DNA of 34,599 nucleotides from Methanobacteriota archaeon (GTDB lineage: Archaea > Thermoplasmatota > Poseidoniia > Poseidoniales > Thalassarchaeaceae), in NCBI GenBank assembly GCA_018654845.1, contig JABIKU010000017.1:1-34599 (forward strand), in the 5' to 3' direction. This document shows, piece by piece, positions 17,001 through 24,310 of this stretch. The position numbers and the translations under genes were made by a program. The notes beneath the pieces were generated by a model. That model saw only the letters and a list, made by a program, of their open reading frames with translations, made no database searches and had not been told where the DNA came from. Position 1 is the first letter of the stretch. Each line of letters begins with the position of its first letter.

Positions 17001-18584
17001 ATGATTTCTCCTTCGGGATGGCATCTCGGTCTCGATTTCCTTGGTGCTTTTGCAGGATCTTCTCATGGTTCCACAGGAACCTTAGCTACTGGAGAATCTC
17101 GAGCAATCGATATTACAGTGAACCCGCCCGGAGCGATGATTCCTGCAGGTTCAATATTCCAAGCAGCGATTCAGGTATCATCGAGGGTTGGTTCTGAATC
17201 ATGGGTGCTCGACATTCCTTTAACCGTCGCAAATATCGACCAGGTAAGTATAACTCCAATTTCAGGTGGAATCGAACACCAAGTCGAGCCAAATGATTAT
17301 CTAAATATGTCAATTTTATTGAATAATCAAGGGAATCGAGATCTGGAATTCACCCCATATTTGCTTTCGATTCCAGGCGGCTGGACCATTGATGGTGGTT
17401 TGAATCAATTTGTTGTACCAACTGGAGAGATATTTGGTTGGCAATTTTCAATCGAAGGAAATGGATTGGCATCGAGTGGTGAATTGAAAATTAGATTAGC
17501 CACTCCCGATGGATTTACCATCGATTGGAGTCGAACTATTGATGTCCGTTCCGGAGCTATGCCACGACTGGAATTCTATCAGGTTGCATTACCCGATGGA
17601 ACCAATGCAGATTCGCCTTTAGGCGCTGGAGCCCATCCAGTAGGCCCTCCTGGATTTGATTTGGGTTGGGTAATCTATAACGATGGTTCGATGACTTGGC
17701 GGCCGACGATATCGATGAATTTACCAGATGAATCTTGGGATTATTCCTGCACCGGCCCGACAATGATCGCGGCCAGTGGGACCGGTAATGTATGGTGCAC
17801 TGTGACAATTCCATTATCTGTTGAGGGTGGTTCCGAACCTAGTATTGATTTGGTCATGGAAGGAAGTGGAATTGAAATTACCGAAACGATATCACTTCTA
17901 GTTGATTCGGTAAGTAGAGTAGATTGGACTGTAATAGAACAATTCCAATCTCCTGAAGGTTATCCGAATACTTTCTCGGTTGAACTTCAAAATACTGGGA
18001 ATTCTGACATTTCAGAAATTCTTGAAGTCAATGGACCAGATGGTTGGGACGTTATTATTCTCGACGGACAATTCGTCAACTTACGACCGGGAGAATCCCG
18101 TTCGGTTAAGTTAGGATTCACTCCAAATAGTGGAAATGATGGAGATGTCGAGATTCGGCTAAAGGGTGCTTCAGACATTGGAGGATATTCAATTATTGTG
18201 ACGATTGATGTCTTGCCTGCTGCTGGTTCAGGAAGCGGTCTTTCGGCAGGTTTAACCGTATTAATTGCCATTCTATTCTTCGCTATATTTGGTGGTTTAG
18301 GAATCATGTTTTATGTTCAAAAAGGAGGGGATTTAAAATCAATTATTCCTAACGAAACTATTGAACAAATCTCCGATAAGTTAGGATTCAATGAAGAGTC
18401 GGAAGAAAGTAGTGGAATTCCTTGCTGGATATGTAGCCAAGATGTAATTATCGGTGAAACTTGGGCTTGTAGAGAATGCGGGGCTCGCTACCACATGAGT
18501 GGACAAGTTTCTGGTTGTGACATCATCGCAAAAGGACATTGTTTGCATTGCGATGCTGAGATTGAGCAACTTGTGGAAGCCTGA
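14100..18584 (+). CDS. Membrane-anchored KP43-like subtilisin (S8) protease with RING-like cytosolic tail
   Basis: A 1494-aa secreted protease. After a signal peptide (hydrophobic 7-20) and a propeptide-like region (to about 255), the S8 domain shows the triad Asp282 (GDSG), His316 (GHGTHVA) and Ser505 (SGTSMSTP), with Asn379 (TNSWGA) for the oxyanion hole. Next is a beta domain like that of KP43 subtilases (LAWSDYPGSS, NDLDLTVINPNG, NNVEVALI), then a CARDB domain (about 700-810) and several NEW3/CARDB-like beta domains. One membrane helix lies near 1378-1403. The cytosolic end has CWIC, CREC, YH, GC and CLHC in RING-like order. It should degrade external proteins while anchored. A TTG at 14094 is also possible, but ATG 14100 gives the same signal peptide. 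The tail's role is unknown. Confidence 0.9.
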   Translation: MVKRTATLILVVLLIPYLPSYDFIENQTESENLESYSERIEISPNPNSILDWGEPVTTEGKEDIRVETAESTIGVFTHSGLIPSEFLKENFANSRIDLAIVIVDGKTGLWDARLEILESADVEIRSTIPPSGYLVQGTLDQLKLLNDVDSIESIHEVPAGLFVHPVLRDAPANESLIVEIVGWKNADLIRQYQTELFEDSLEDAANEWLVDYWSPDIGRMWGEISTGDLEKIIQHPSVAYISPVPILELMNNNARNHMGINSVENTFITGLNGSGQKIAVGDSGLDNDHGDFNGRVAGLTSVTPGDSSTADPSNGHGTHVACTVLGSGMRSAGTYQGIAPEASLYFQAMEDDDTGALYSYGINSMLNSAYNAYSRIHTNSWGAQSGHGSYSTQSEDADDRVSIWDEYWQYEGMTVLFAAGNERNEGVSPPGTAKNVITIGGHVNRYGGAPDDMYYWSSIGPTDDGRIKPDLTAPGDYVRSCRAQEASDADGTWNNTWYLEYSGTSMSTPAAAGSAALVREYLMEIAGRPAPQAALIKALLILGAIDMGTRDIPNNNEGWGRVNLVNSLVPDDDVGIFVDDRTRLSSGQQTEYTFDVTRVGEPLKIVLAWSDYPGSSSSNSQLRNDLDLTVINPNGQVYYGNNFNNGRSVVGGSKDSVNNVEVALIDNAMTGVWVVRVKDSSHGGSRFYQPYSIAVRGVNVNDLSPDPTFIVDTFDVSVPIPQIGEEVGFSIDIINQGAGSIAELKVLASANGVTLDIKTLSMTAGEIATLEWLWTPDIEGDNTILIHIDPNDDIEELSESNNAHQEIIIVSAPGVRVTSDTTTMTLSDSSDSSTTWNLILTNTALFETNATIAVSEPIRMQDGIEFDWFSSFTSNTFNLAPAESTSVDLIVIHPAPPEPGLYRMIVKGTDTENEIESDLEIYFDVPLLSQADIALPSGQIIVSPLTASTLQIQVTNNGNGAQTYDVEMISPSGWHLGLDFLGAFAGSSHGSTGTLATGESRAIDITVNPPGAMIPAGSIFQAAIQVSSRVGSESWVLDIPLTVANIDQVSITPISGGIEHQVEPNDYLNMSILLNNQGNRDLEFTPYLLSIPGGWTIDGGLNQFVVPTGEIFGWQFSIEGNGLASSGELKIRLATPDGFTIDWSRTIDVRSGAMPRLEFYQVALPDGTNADSPLGAGAHPVGPPGFDLGWVIYNDGSMTWRPTISMNLPDESWDYSCTGPTMIAASGTGNVWCTVTIPLSVEGGSEPSIDLVMEGSGIEITETISLLVDSVSRVDWTVIEQFQSPEGYPNTFSVELQNTGNSDISEILEVNGPDGWDVIILDGQFVNLRPGESRSVKLGFTPNSGNDGDVEIRLKGASDIGGYSIIVTIDVLPAAGSGSGLSAGLTVLIAILFFAIFGGLGIMFYVQKGGDLKSIIPNETIEQISDKLGFNEESEESSGIPCWICSQDVIIGETWACRECGARYHMSGQVSGCDIIAKGHCLHCDAEIEQLVEA

Positions 18585-18590
18585 AATTTC

Positions 18591-18609
18591 CGCGACCCTA
18601 AGGGTCGCG
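18591..18609 (+). repeat. CTTAG-core hairpin after the subtilase
   Basis: CGCGACCC-TAA-GGGTCGCG is a perfect 19-nt palindrome whose core reads CTTAG on the other strand. It begins 6 nt after the subtilase stop and 42 nt before the next start, so here a terminator role is as possible as a leader role. No T run follows it. Confidence 0.65.
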
Positions 18610-18618
18610 TTACACGAA

Positions 18619-18632
18619 GCCCTTAGAGGGGC
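18619..18632 (+). repeat. Second, imperfect CTTAG hairpin
   Basis: GCCC-TTAGAG-GGGC lies 10 nt after the perfect palindrome. It looks like the same element with one C missing from the left arm (a full version would read GCCCCTTAGAGGGGC). It is closer to the next gene start at 18651. Confidence 0.45.
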
Positions 18633-18650
18633 AATAGTCTCGGAGTAATT

Positions 18651-21347
18651 ATGAAGAGTGCCACATCGACACGCTTAGTCTTCATTCTATTACTCATTTC
18701 TTTCACTTCTCCGATGGTTTCAGCGTCGTTCGAAGTAGCAATATCTGCCTCTCCAATGGCTCAAGAAGCCGATGCAGATAATCCAGCAGAGTACAGTATC
18801 ACCGTTTCAAATACTGGTGATGAAGATATGACAGTGAATTTAGGGACTTCACAAGACCCTTCAAATTGTAATGGTTTCACATCGAATGTTGAACAAATTA
18901 GTGGAACCGTGGATGCAGGAACTAGTGAAACCGTTACTCTCACTGTTACCGTCAATGAACAGGCAAATGGAGATTGTGAAACAACAGTCACCGCTACAGC
19001 AAGTGCTGCAAGTGGAGCTCCGGGTCAGCCAAAAACCGCAGATGTCACCGTGACAACGACTGCTGGAGACGGTGGTGGATTGTATGCTGTAAAACTCACT
19101 GTTGATCAAGATCAAGTCACATACGATGGTGATGCAAATAAATTCACCTGGGATGTCGATGTCGAAAATACTGGTGAGAATCAAGAGACGGTTCAACTCG
19201 AGATTAATTCAGATTCAGATTGTGAATCTGATTCACTAGATGCGACAGTCGAACCGGCCCAAGTCCAATTAGAATCAGGTGACAGCGAAACTGTTGAAGT
19301 CACTGTAGATATTCCAAATGGGCCAGCAACAGAAGCCGGTTCACATTGTTTCATTCTCGATGCTACCGTAAGCAATGATCCAAATATCGCAGATCCCGCA
19401 GAAGATAATTTGACATTGACTATCACAATTCCTCAAGTGAAAGAATGCGATAGCACTCTGCAATTTACATCTATGAGTTTAGATCCTTCTGAAGTAGGGC
19501 GAAACAGCTTTACTGTGACAAATACGGGTAATACTGATTGGACGGTAACTGCCAAAGCAACTGCAGATAATTACGATGTTAGTGATTGGATTTCGGTAGA
19601 TTTTCCTACTTCTTCACTACTTGGTGAGCCAGGCTCATCTACGGATACCCATACATTTGATTTTGATGTTTCTCCAGATGCCTCGGTAGAGGCTGACAGC
19701 CAAATACCAATCAAAATACAAGGCCGTTCAGGGACCGATGTTGGATGTGAAAAAATTCTACTCCTAACAGTCGGGCAAGTTCATGATGCTAGCCTCTCAT
19801 TGAGTCAGTCAAGTCTCACAAATGTCGATCCTGGAACTACGAAGAGAGTGGTGTTAACTATCGAAAATAATGGTAATGGGATGGAAACTCTATCTTTGAA
19901 TTCAGAAGGTGTCCCCAGTGGTTGGCAAGTATCATTCTCACAGCCTTCTGTGACTATCGGCAGTGTGCATTCAGGGAATAATGAGGACACGGTAAGTATC
20001 GATGTCAATGTTCCAGCTGATGCAAACGCTGAGGATCAAACACAGATTACATTTAGTGTTGGAAAAGGTGGCGGTACAACTCCATATGATACCATTTCAT
20101 TATCGGTTTCCGTCGCAGCTCGTCATGATATGAGTACATCGATTGTGTCAACTTCTCAAAAAGGAAAGTCAGGACAAATCGTTCAGTATCCAATCGATAT
20201 TAGCAATACTGGAAATATCCGAGACACATTCAAATTGCAGGCTTGTGATCCTGGCGATCAGACTGGATGCAATTCTCCACTTTGGTATTCATCATTCACT
20301 GACCAAGAGGGCAATTCTATTTCACAAATAGTCATCGATCCAGGTCAAACAGAACGCATTTTCTTAGATGTAACTGTCGAGGGAGAAGAGAATGGAGATA
20401 GGGCCTCTGTCCTCGCAAGAATTGTCATATACGGTACAAGTGAATCAGCAGATCACACCGTTCAAGTCGAAGTATCTAATTTCAATTATGGAATGAGCAT
20501 TACACCAGTTGAACCGGGGGAAGTATCTGGTCAATTACACGTCAGCCTTCCTCCAGGAGGGGTAGGTTCAGCATCATTCTGGGTAGAAAATACAGGGGAT
20601 TTCCCAATTGGAGATAATGCAGTGATTACTGTCACCGGCATGGAATCTTCTGTAGTCAGAACCGTTCTAGTTGAGGGCGTTGAGATGAGTGAGCCATTCC
20701 ATGTCGATATCGGTGCTGAAAACCGAGTTATGATCACTCTTAATTTTGAAGTGTTGGAAGGAATTTCGAATGGAGCTTCAGGTATAATGAAGGTAACTGT
20801 AGCTAGTGAATTGAATGCTATTCAGAGCACAACAGTGGATTTAATCGTCGATGTAATTACTATTCACGATTTACAATTCACGCTTGAAGATGAATCTCAT
20901 AAAACAGTCACTTATCCAAATAAGGGCGTATTCACAATCTTCGTTACTAATCATGGAAATGTCGAAGAAACAGTTGTGATCGAATCATCTGATCCACTCC
21001 GATTCTGGTCCGTCGATATCGTTGATGAAGAGTTCATCCTCAGTGCTGGTGAGACTCAAGAAGTTGAGGTTCGTGTCACTCCTCCAAGCGATATGTTCAA
21101 TGATGATACCTATGAGTTTACCATCACGGTAATGCCGAAAGGGTTGCCTGTCGCAGGACAACCTCTTGACTTATCCGTGACGGCTGAAATGCCAACCGCT
21201 TTCATTTTCCTCTCTGACGAAATGATTCAGTATGTCGGCTATGCTTCGATTGGAATCGGGGTACTGCTCGTTGCAGTTTTGTATTTCAGGTCACGTTCAG
21301 AAAATCAACAAATTCTTGAAGCTCTTGAACTTGAGTATGAGGACTGA
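18651..21347 (+). CDS. Membrane-anchored surface protein of CARDB/NEW3-like repeats
   Basis: An 898-aa protein with a signal peptide (cleavage near VSA, residue 24) and about seven beta-sandwich repeats of roughly 100 residues. Each carries the CARDB/NEW3 signature of a YSITVSNTG or VVLTIENNGNG strand followed by a V-x-(V/L)-x-V-P-type end; examples are NTGDEDMTVNLG, NTGNTDWTVTA, NNGNGMETLSL, NTGNIRDTFKL and NHGNVEETVVI. A single helix (about 860-880) and a short charged cytosolic tail (RSRSENQQILEALELEYED) end the protein; unlike its two neighbours it has no zinc-binding tail. No enzymatic domain is visible. It probably serves adhesion, cell-envelope structure or substrate binding next to the subtilase, whose C-terminal half has similar repeats. 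GGAG lies 6 nt before ATG 18651. Confidence 0.8.
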   Translation: MKSATSTRLVFILLLISFTSPMVSASFEVAISASPMAQEADADNPAEYSITVSNTGDEDMTVNLGTSQDPSNCNGFTSNVEQISGTVDAGTSETVTLTVTVNEQANGDCETTVTATASAASGAPGQPKTADVTVTTTAGDGGGLYAVKLTVDQDQVTYDGDANKFTWDVDVENTGENQETVQLEINSDSDCESDSLDATVEPAQVQLESGDSETVEVTVDIPNGPATEAGSHCFILDATVSNDPNIADPAEDNLTLTITIPQVKECDSTLQFTSMSLDPSEVGRNSFTVTNTGNTDWTVTAKATADNYDVSDWISVDFPTSSLLGEPGSSTDTHTFDFDVSPDASVEADSQIPIKIQGRSGTDVGCEKILLLTVGQVHDASLSLSQSSLTNVDPGTTKRVVLTIENNGNGMETLSLNSEGVPSGWQVSFSQPSVTIGSVHSGNNEDTVSIDVNVPADANAEDQTQITFSVGKGGGTTPYDTISLSVSVAARHDMSTSIVSTSQKGKSGQIVQYPIDISNTGNIRDTFKLQACDPGDQTGCNSPLWYSSFTDQEGNSISQIVIDPGQTERIFLDVTVEGEENGDRASVLARIVIYGTSESADHTVQVEVSNFNYGMSITPVEPGEVSGQLHVSLPPGGVGSASFWVENTGDFPIGDNAVITVTGMESSVVRTVLVEGVEMSEPFHVDIGAENRVMITLNFEVLEGISNGASGIMKVTVASELNAIQSTTVDLIVDVITIHDLQFTLEDESHKTVTYPNKGVFTIFVTNHGNVEETVVIESSDPLRFWSVDIVDEEFILSAGETQEVEVRVTPPSDMFNDDTYEFTITVMPKGLPVAGQPLDLSVTAEMPTAFIFLSDEMIQYVGYASIGIGVLLVAVLYFRSRSENQQILEALELEYED

Positions 21348-21377
21348 GTTCAAACTCAACGTCTCATCTTGCTTACA

Positions 21378-21386
21378 CTTATATTC
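21378..21386 (+). promoter_or_regulatory. Candidate TATA box for the complex I operon
   Basis: CTTATATTC lies about 24-32 nt before the palindrome at 21410, so transcription could begin at or next to that palindrome. It is the only TATA-like sequence in the 92-nt gap before nuoA. Confidence 0.4.
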
Positions 21387-21409
21387 GGCTTTTTTGTCGC
21401 AAGTACTGT

Positions 21410-21426
21410 CGGTACCTACGGTACCG
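21410..21426 (+). repeat. Palindrome at the head of the complex I operon
   Basis: CGGTACC-TAC-GGTACCG is a 17-nt perfect palindrome, with two more matching pairs beyond one mismatch on each side. It resembles the CTTAG hairpins in layout (arms around a 3-nt centre) but the centre is TAC. It ends 13 nt before ATG 21440; the ribosome binding site AGGTG (21429-21433) lies just outside it. Confidence 0.55.
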
Positions 21427-21439
21427 TCAGGTGTTGAGC

Positions 21440-21886
21440 ATGCAGACGGTTTCAGAAGCATATCTTGCAGTTGCAATTATGACATTGGTTGGAATAGGAT
21501 TTCCTGTTGTAAGTTTCATTATGTCGAAGCTCCTTCGTCCTTCGTATAATCAAAATGATCCGACAAAAGTCAGTTCATGGTTACTGCCAGGATATGAGAC
21601 CGATCAGACTCTCTACATTCGACGGGATAGTACCTATGAGTGCGGTTCTGCACCTGTTGGCGACGCGTTCATCAACTTTCATTTCCAGTATTATTGGTAC
21701 GCCATCATTTTCCTAGTTTTTGATATTGCATTCATGTTCCTCGCCTTTGGCGGGATAATCGCAATTCAGGAAGCAGGTGGAGATATTGATATTTGGAGCG
21801 CATTAGCGACGATGACGATATTCATTTCTCTCATGAGTTTGGGAGTTTGGCACGTTTTCCGAAAGCGTGGGAAAATTTACATTTGA
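21440..21886 (+). CDS. nuoA: Complex I subunit A (NuoA)
   Basis: A 148-aa membrane protein with three helices. The conserved loop between helices 1 and 2 ends in TYECGSAPVGDAF, carrying the Cys-containing ECG motif of NuoA/ND3, followed by the FQYYWYAIIFLVFDIAFMF helix. It is slightly longer than the usual 120-135 aa because of an extended loop before the motif. It helps form the quinone-site region where the membrane and peripheral arms meet. AGGTG is 6 nt before the ATG; an in-frame GTG at 21431 overlaps that site and is less likely. It is the first gene of a 12-gene operon. Confidence 0.95.
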   Translation: MQTVSEAYLAVAIMTLVGIGFPVVSFIMSKLLRPSYNQNDPTKVSSWLLPGYETDQTLYIRRDSTYECGSAPVGDAFINFHFQYYWYAIIFLVFDIAFMFLAFGGIIAIQEAGGDIDIWSALATMTIFISLMSLGVWHVFRKRGKIYI

Positions 21887-21895
21887 GGTGATATG

Positions 21896-22492
21896 ATGTC
21901 TGAAGAAGAACAAAATTATTCCATGTTCAGTAGCAGAATTCTCGTCGATACGATTGGCGATGTTAGCGACGATGCACTCAAGGCTAGTAAAATGAAGGAA
22001 GTGATTGGAGTTTTAGCCGGTCGGTTTTTCAATTGGGGACAAAGAAAATCTCTTTTCCCCCTCCATCTCGGTATCAAATGCTGTGCTCTTGAGATGGCGG
22101 CAGCAGGAGCTAGCCGTTTCGATGCAGAGCGCTTCGGTGTATTCTTCCGTTCAAGTCCTCGTCAATGTGACGTGCTTCTCGTCAATGGTCCAATCAGTAA
22201 AAAATTCGCAGATCCCATCACCCGATTGTGGGAACAAATGCCAGAGCCAAAATGGTGCATTGCTATGGGTGAGTGTGCAATTTCAGGTGGTCCTTACTTC
22301 CAATCGTACAACATTCTCGAAGGTGTAGATACAATCATTCCTGTCGATATTTACATTCCAGGCTGTCCACCTCGCCCAGAAGCACTTATCGATGGATTCG
22401 GAAAGTTACGTGAAAAGATTATTCGTATCGGGGCGATGCCGAGCCATGCTCGAATCGATGGAAACTTACCGGTAATTATTGGAGATGAGTGA
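21896..22492 (+). CDS. nuoB: Complex I subunit B (NuoB), N2 cluster
   Basis: A 198-aa peripheral-arm subunit that binds the terminal Fe-S cluster N2. The four ligands are visible: Cys62 and Cys63 (KCCALEM), Cys127 (MGECAISGG) and Cys157 (IPGCPPRPEAL). Length is normal for NuoB apart from an N-terminal stretch of about 20 residues. The start is set at the second of two ATGs (21893/21896) because GAGGTG then sits 5 nt upstream, the spacing used throughout this operon. It starts 9 nt after the nuoA stop. N2 hands electrons to quinone at the NuoB-NuoD-NuoH interface. Confidence 0.96.
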   Translation: MSEEEQNYSMFSSRILVDTIGDVSDDALKASKMKEVIGVLAGRFFNWGQRKSLFPLHLGIKCCALEMAAAGASRFDAERFGVFFRSSPRQCDVLLVNGPISKKFADPITRLWEQMPEPKWCIAMGECAISGGPYFQSYNILEGVDTIIPVDIYIPGCPPRPEALIDGFGKLREKIIRIGAMPSHARIDGNLPVIIGDE

Positions 22493-22501
22493 GGGGTAAT
22501 T

Positions 22502-23155
22502 ATGAGAGTAGTTTCAGAAAAAACCCAGTCAGCAGCAGCTGAAAAAATGGCGAAATCACTTTCGAAGATGGATGGTGTCGAGGCTAGTGTCAATGAGAGA
22601 GTGAATGGTACTCAAACTCGCTATATCGTTACTGTTGATGTCGACGTTGAAAATTGGCGTGCGACCGCAGAATCACTTCGCAATGATCACGAGGTTGATT
22701 ATTGCTCGATGATTACAGGAATACATTGGCCTGAATCGACAGAAAAAACATGGGAAATCGTTTACCATTTCCTACGAACCGGTGTCACCGATCCTGCGAT
22801 AGAAGAAGGAGTGGTAGTTCCAAACATTGTCGATTTTAGTAAAGTAAAGGGCATGAATGTCCCACTTGAATTACAAATTTCAATAATATTAGGAGATACT
22901 AGAACTCCTAGTGTTGCAAGTGTGCAAGATATTTGGGCAGGTGCAGATTGGAACGAGAAGGAAACCTGGGATTTGGTCGGAATCGTCTTCGATGGCCACG
23001 AAGGTATGCGTAGAGTATTGAATCCACACGAATCTCCTGCTGGATTCCATCCATTGCAAAAACAGCATAAATTACGTTATCACGATCACGAAGAAATGTA
23101 TGATGATGCACAAGGATTCATGAGAAAGCCAAGTGATGTTGGAAAGGTCAAGTGA
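22502..23155 (+). CDS. nuoC: Complex I subunit C (NuoC, 30 kDa)
   Basis: A 217-aa peripheral subunit of the 30-kDa family. The family signature is at about residues 143-178: DIWAGADWNEKETWDLVGI, then FDGHEGMRRVLNPHE. NuoC is separate from NuoD here, as in most archaea and unlike E. coli, where they are fused. The N-terminal part (1-120) has the usual mixed alpha/beta fold, but conservation is low, as is normal. GAGGGGTAATT precedes the ATG, and the gene begins 9 nt after the nuoB stop. It supports the quinone-reducing module with NuoB, D and I. Confidence 0.93.
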   Translation: MRVVSEKTQSAAAEKMAKSLSKMDGVEASVNERVNGTQTRYIVTVDVDVENWRATAESLRNDHEVDYCSMITGIHWPESTEKTWEIVYHFLRTGVTDPAIEEGVVVPNIVDFSKVKGMNVPLELQISIILGDTRTPSVASVQDIWAGADWNEKETWDLVGIVFDGHEGMRRVLNPHESPAGFHPLQKQHKLRYHDHEEMYDDAQGFMRKPSDVGKVK

Positions 23156-23164
23156 GGTGAGATA

Positions 23165-24301
23165 ATGGCAGAAATGTGGATATCAATGGGACCCCAACAT
23201 CCAATGACACACGGTCTTTGGACTTTGAAGATTAAAGTCGATGGTGAAACCGTTGTCGACACCGAGCCCGAATTAGGGTACATACATCGCGGTGTCGAAA
23301 AAATTTGTGAATCGAGAGATTTCACTCAGATTACAACATATTGTGATCGACTTTGTTACGCTTCAGCAAATACATGGTCGCACGCTTACATTTACGCTGC
23401 AGAGGATTTGCTTGGCGTCGAAGTTCCAGAGCGTGCGGAATACATTCGATTGATTGCTGTAGAATTGCAGCGAATTGCGAGCCACTTGATGTGGCTTGGA
23501 GCATATGGTCCGGATATTGGAAATCTCAGTGCGCTAGTTTGGTGCCTTCGTGAAAGAGAGATGATGATGGATTTGCTTCAGGAACTGGGAGGTTCTCGAA
23601 TGCACTACAATTTCCCTCGAATCGGTGGTGTCAAGCGAGATCTGCCGACCGGTTTCGCTCTTCGTGCTCGACATAAGGTCAAACTCTTCTTGAATCGAAT
23701 GCAAGAATATGAAGCGCTTTTCGATGAGAGCACGATTTTCTTGATTCGAAGCCAAGGTGTTGGATACACCAAGGCTGCTGAAATGATCAACGCTGGAGTA
23801 TCCGGTCCTAACATTCGTGCGGCTGGAGTCAATTATGACATTCGCTCAGCTCACCCTTACTCAGTTTATTCAGAATTAGATTGGGAGCCTGCTGTCGAGC
23901 GCTCTTCGATCAAGGGTGCTGATTGTTATGATCGTTATCGAATTAGAATGGAAGAGATGCGAAATAGTGCGAATCTAGTTTTACAAGCCCTCGACAAAAT
24001 TCCTGGTGGTGCGGAAACATATCACGAACCTGGCGATCCAAAGATTCTCGCAAAAGCTCCTTCTCGTGCACCTGAAGGAACTTCGGGAAGCCATCATTTT
24101 GAAGATAGTAGAGGTGAATCGATGTTCTACATCGTCGGCGGTGGTGAAGGCCGAGGAAAGAAACCATACCGAGTTTCCATCCGTTCTCCAATGTTCATTA
24201 CAATTCCATATGCTGCAAAGACCATGATTGGTTACAAGGTTGCAGACATTCCTGCGATAATGGGCTCTTTCGACCCATGTATTGGGGAGACTGATCGTTG
24301 A
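23165..24301 (+). CDS. nuoD: Complex I subunit D (NuoD, 49 kDa)
   Basis: A 378-aa 49-kDa-family subunit. The quinone-site motif SMGPQHPMTHG is at residues 7-17; LGYIHRGVEKICESR and ELQRIASHLMWLG follow, all typical. The C-terminus is IMGSFDPCIGETDR, in place of the commoner DIVFGEVDR-type ending. It is related to the large subunit of NiFe hydrogenases, but the metal-binding Cys pairs are absent, as expected for complex I. GAGGTG precedes the ATG by 5 nt. With NuoB it forms the quinone pocket near cluster N2. Confidence 0.96.
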   Translation: MAEMWISMGPQHPMTHGLWTLKIKVDGETVVDTEPELGYIHRGVEKICESRDFTQITTYCDRLCYASANTWSHAYIYAAEDLLGVEVPERAEYIRLIAVELQRIASHLMWLGAYGPDIGNLSALVWCLREREMMMDLLQELGGSRMHYNFPRIGGVKRDLPTGFALRARHKVKLFLNRMQEYEALFDESTIFLIRSQGVGYTKAAEMINAGVSGPNIRAAGVNYDIRSAHPYSVYSELDWEPAVERSSIKGADCYDRYRIRMEEMRNSANLVLQALDKIPGGAETYHEPGDPKILAKAPSRAPEGTSGSHHFEDSRGESMFYIVGGGEGRGKKPYRVSIRSPMFITIPYAAKTMIGYKVADIPAIMGSFDPCIGETDR

Positions 24302-24310
24302 GGTGATATC

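Noticed and set aside
18591-18632. Reading the CTTAG hairpins as plain intrinsic terminators
   Set aside because: No T run follows them, archaeal termination depends mainly on T-rich tracts, and copies lie close to starts; not fully excluded for the 18591 copy.
6473-21347. Surface-protein block as a horizontally acquired island
   Set aside because: No integrase, transposase, tRNA target or direct repeats were seen, and base usage looks like that of the flanking housekeeping genes by eye.
23165-24301. NuoD homologue as an energy-converting NiFe hydrogenase large subunit
   Set aside because: The N- and C-terminal CxxC metal-binding pairs are missing and the neighbours include the full nuo set with A, J and K.
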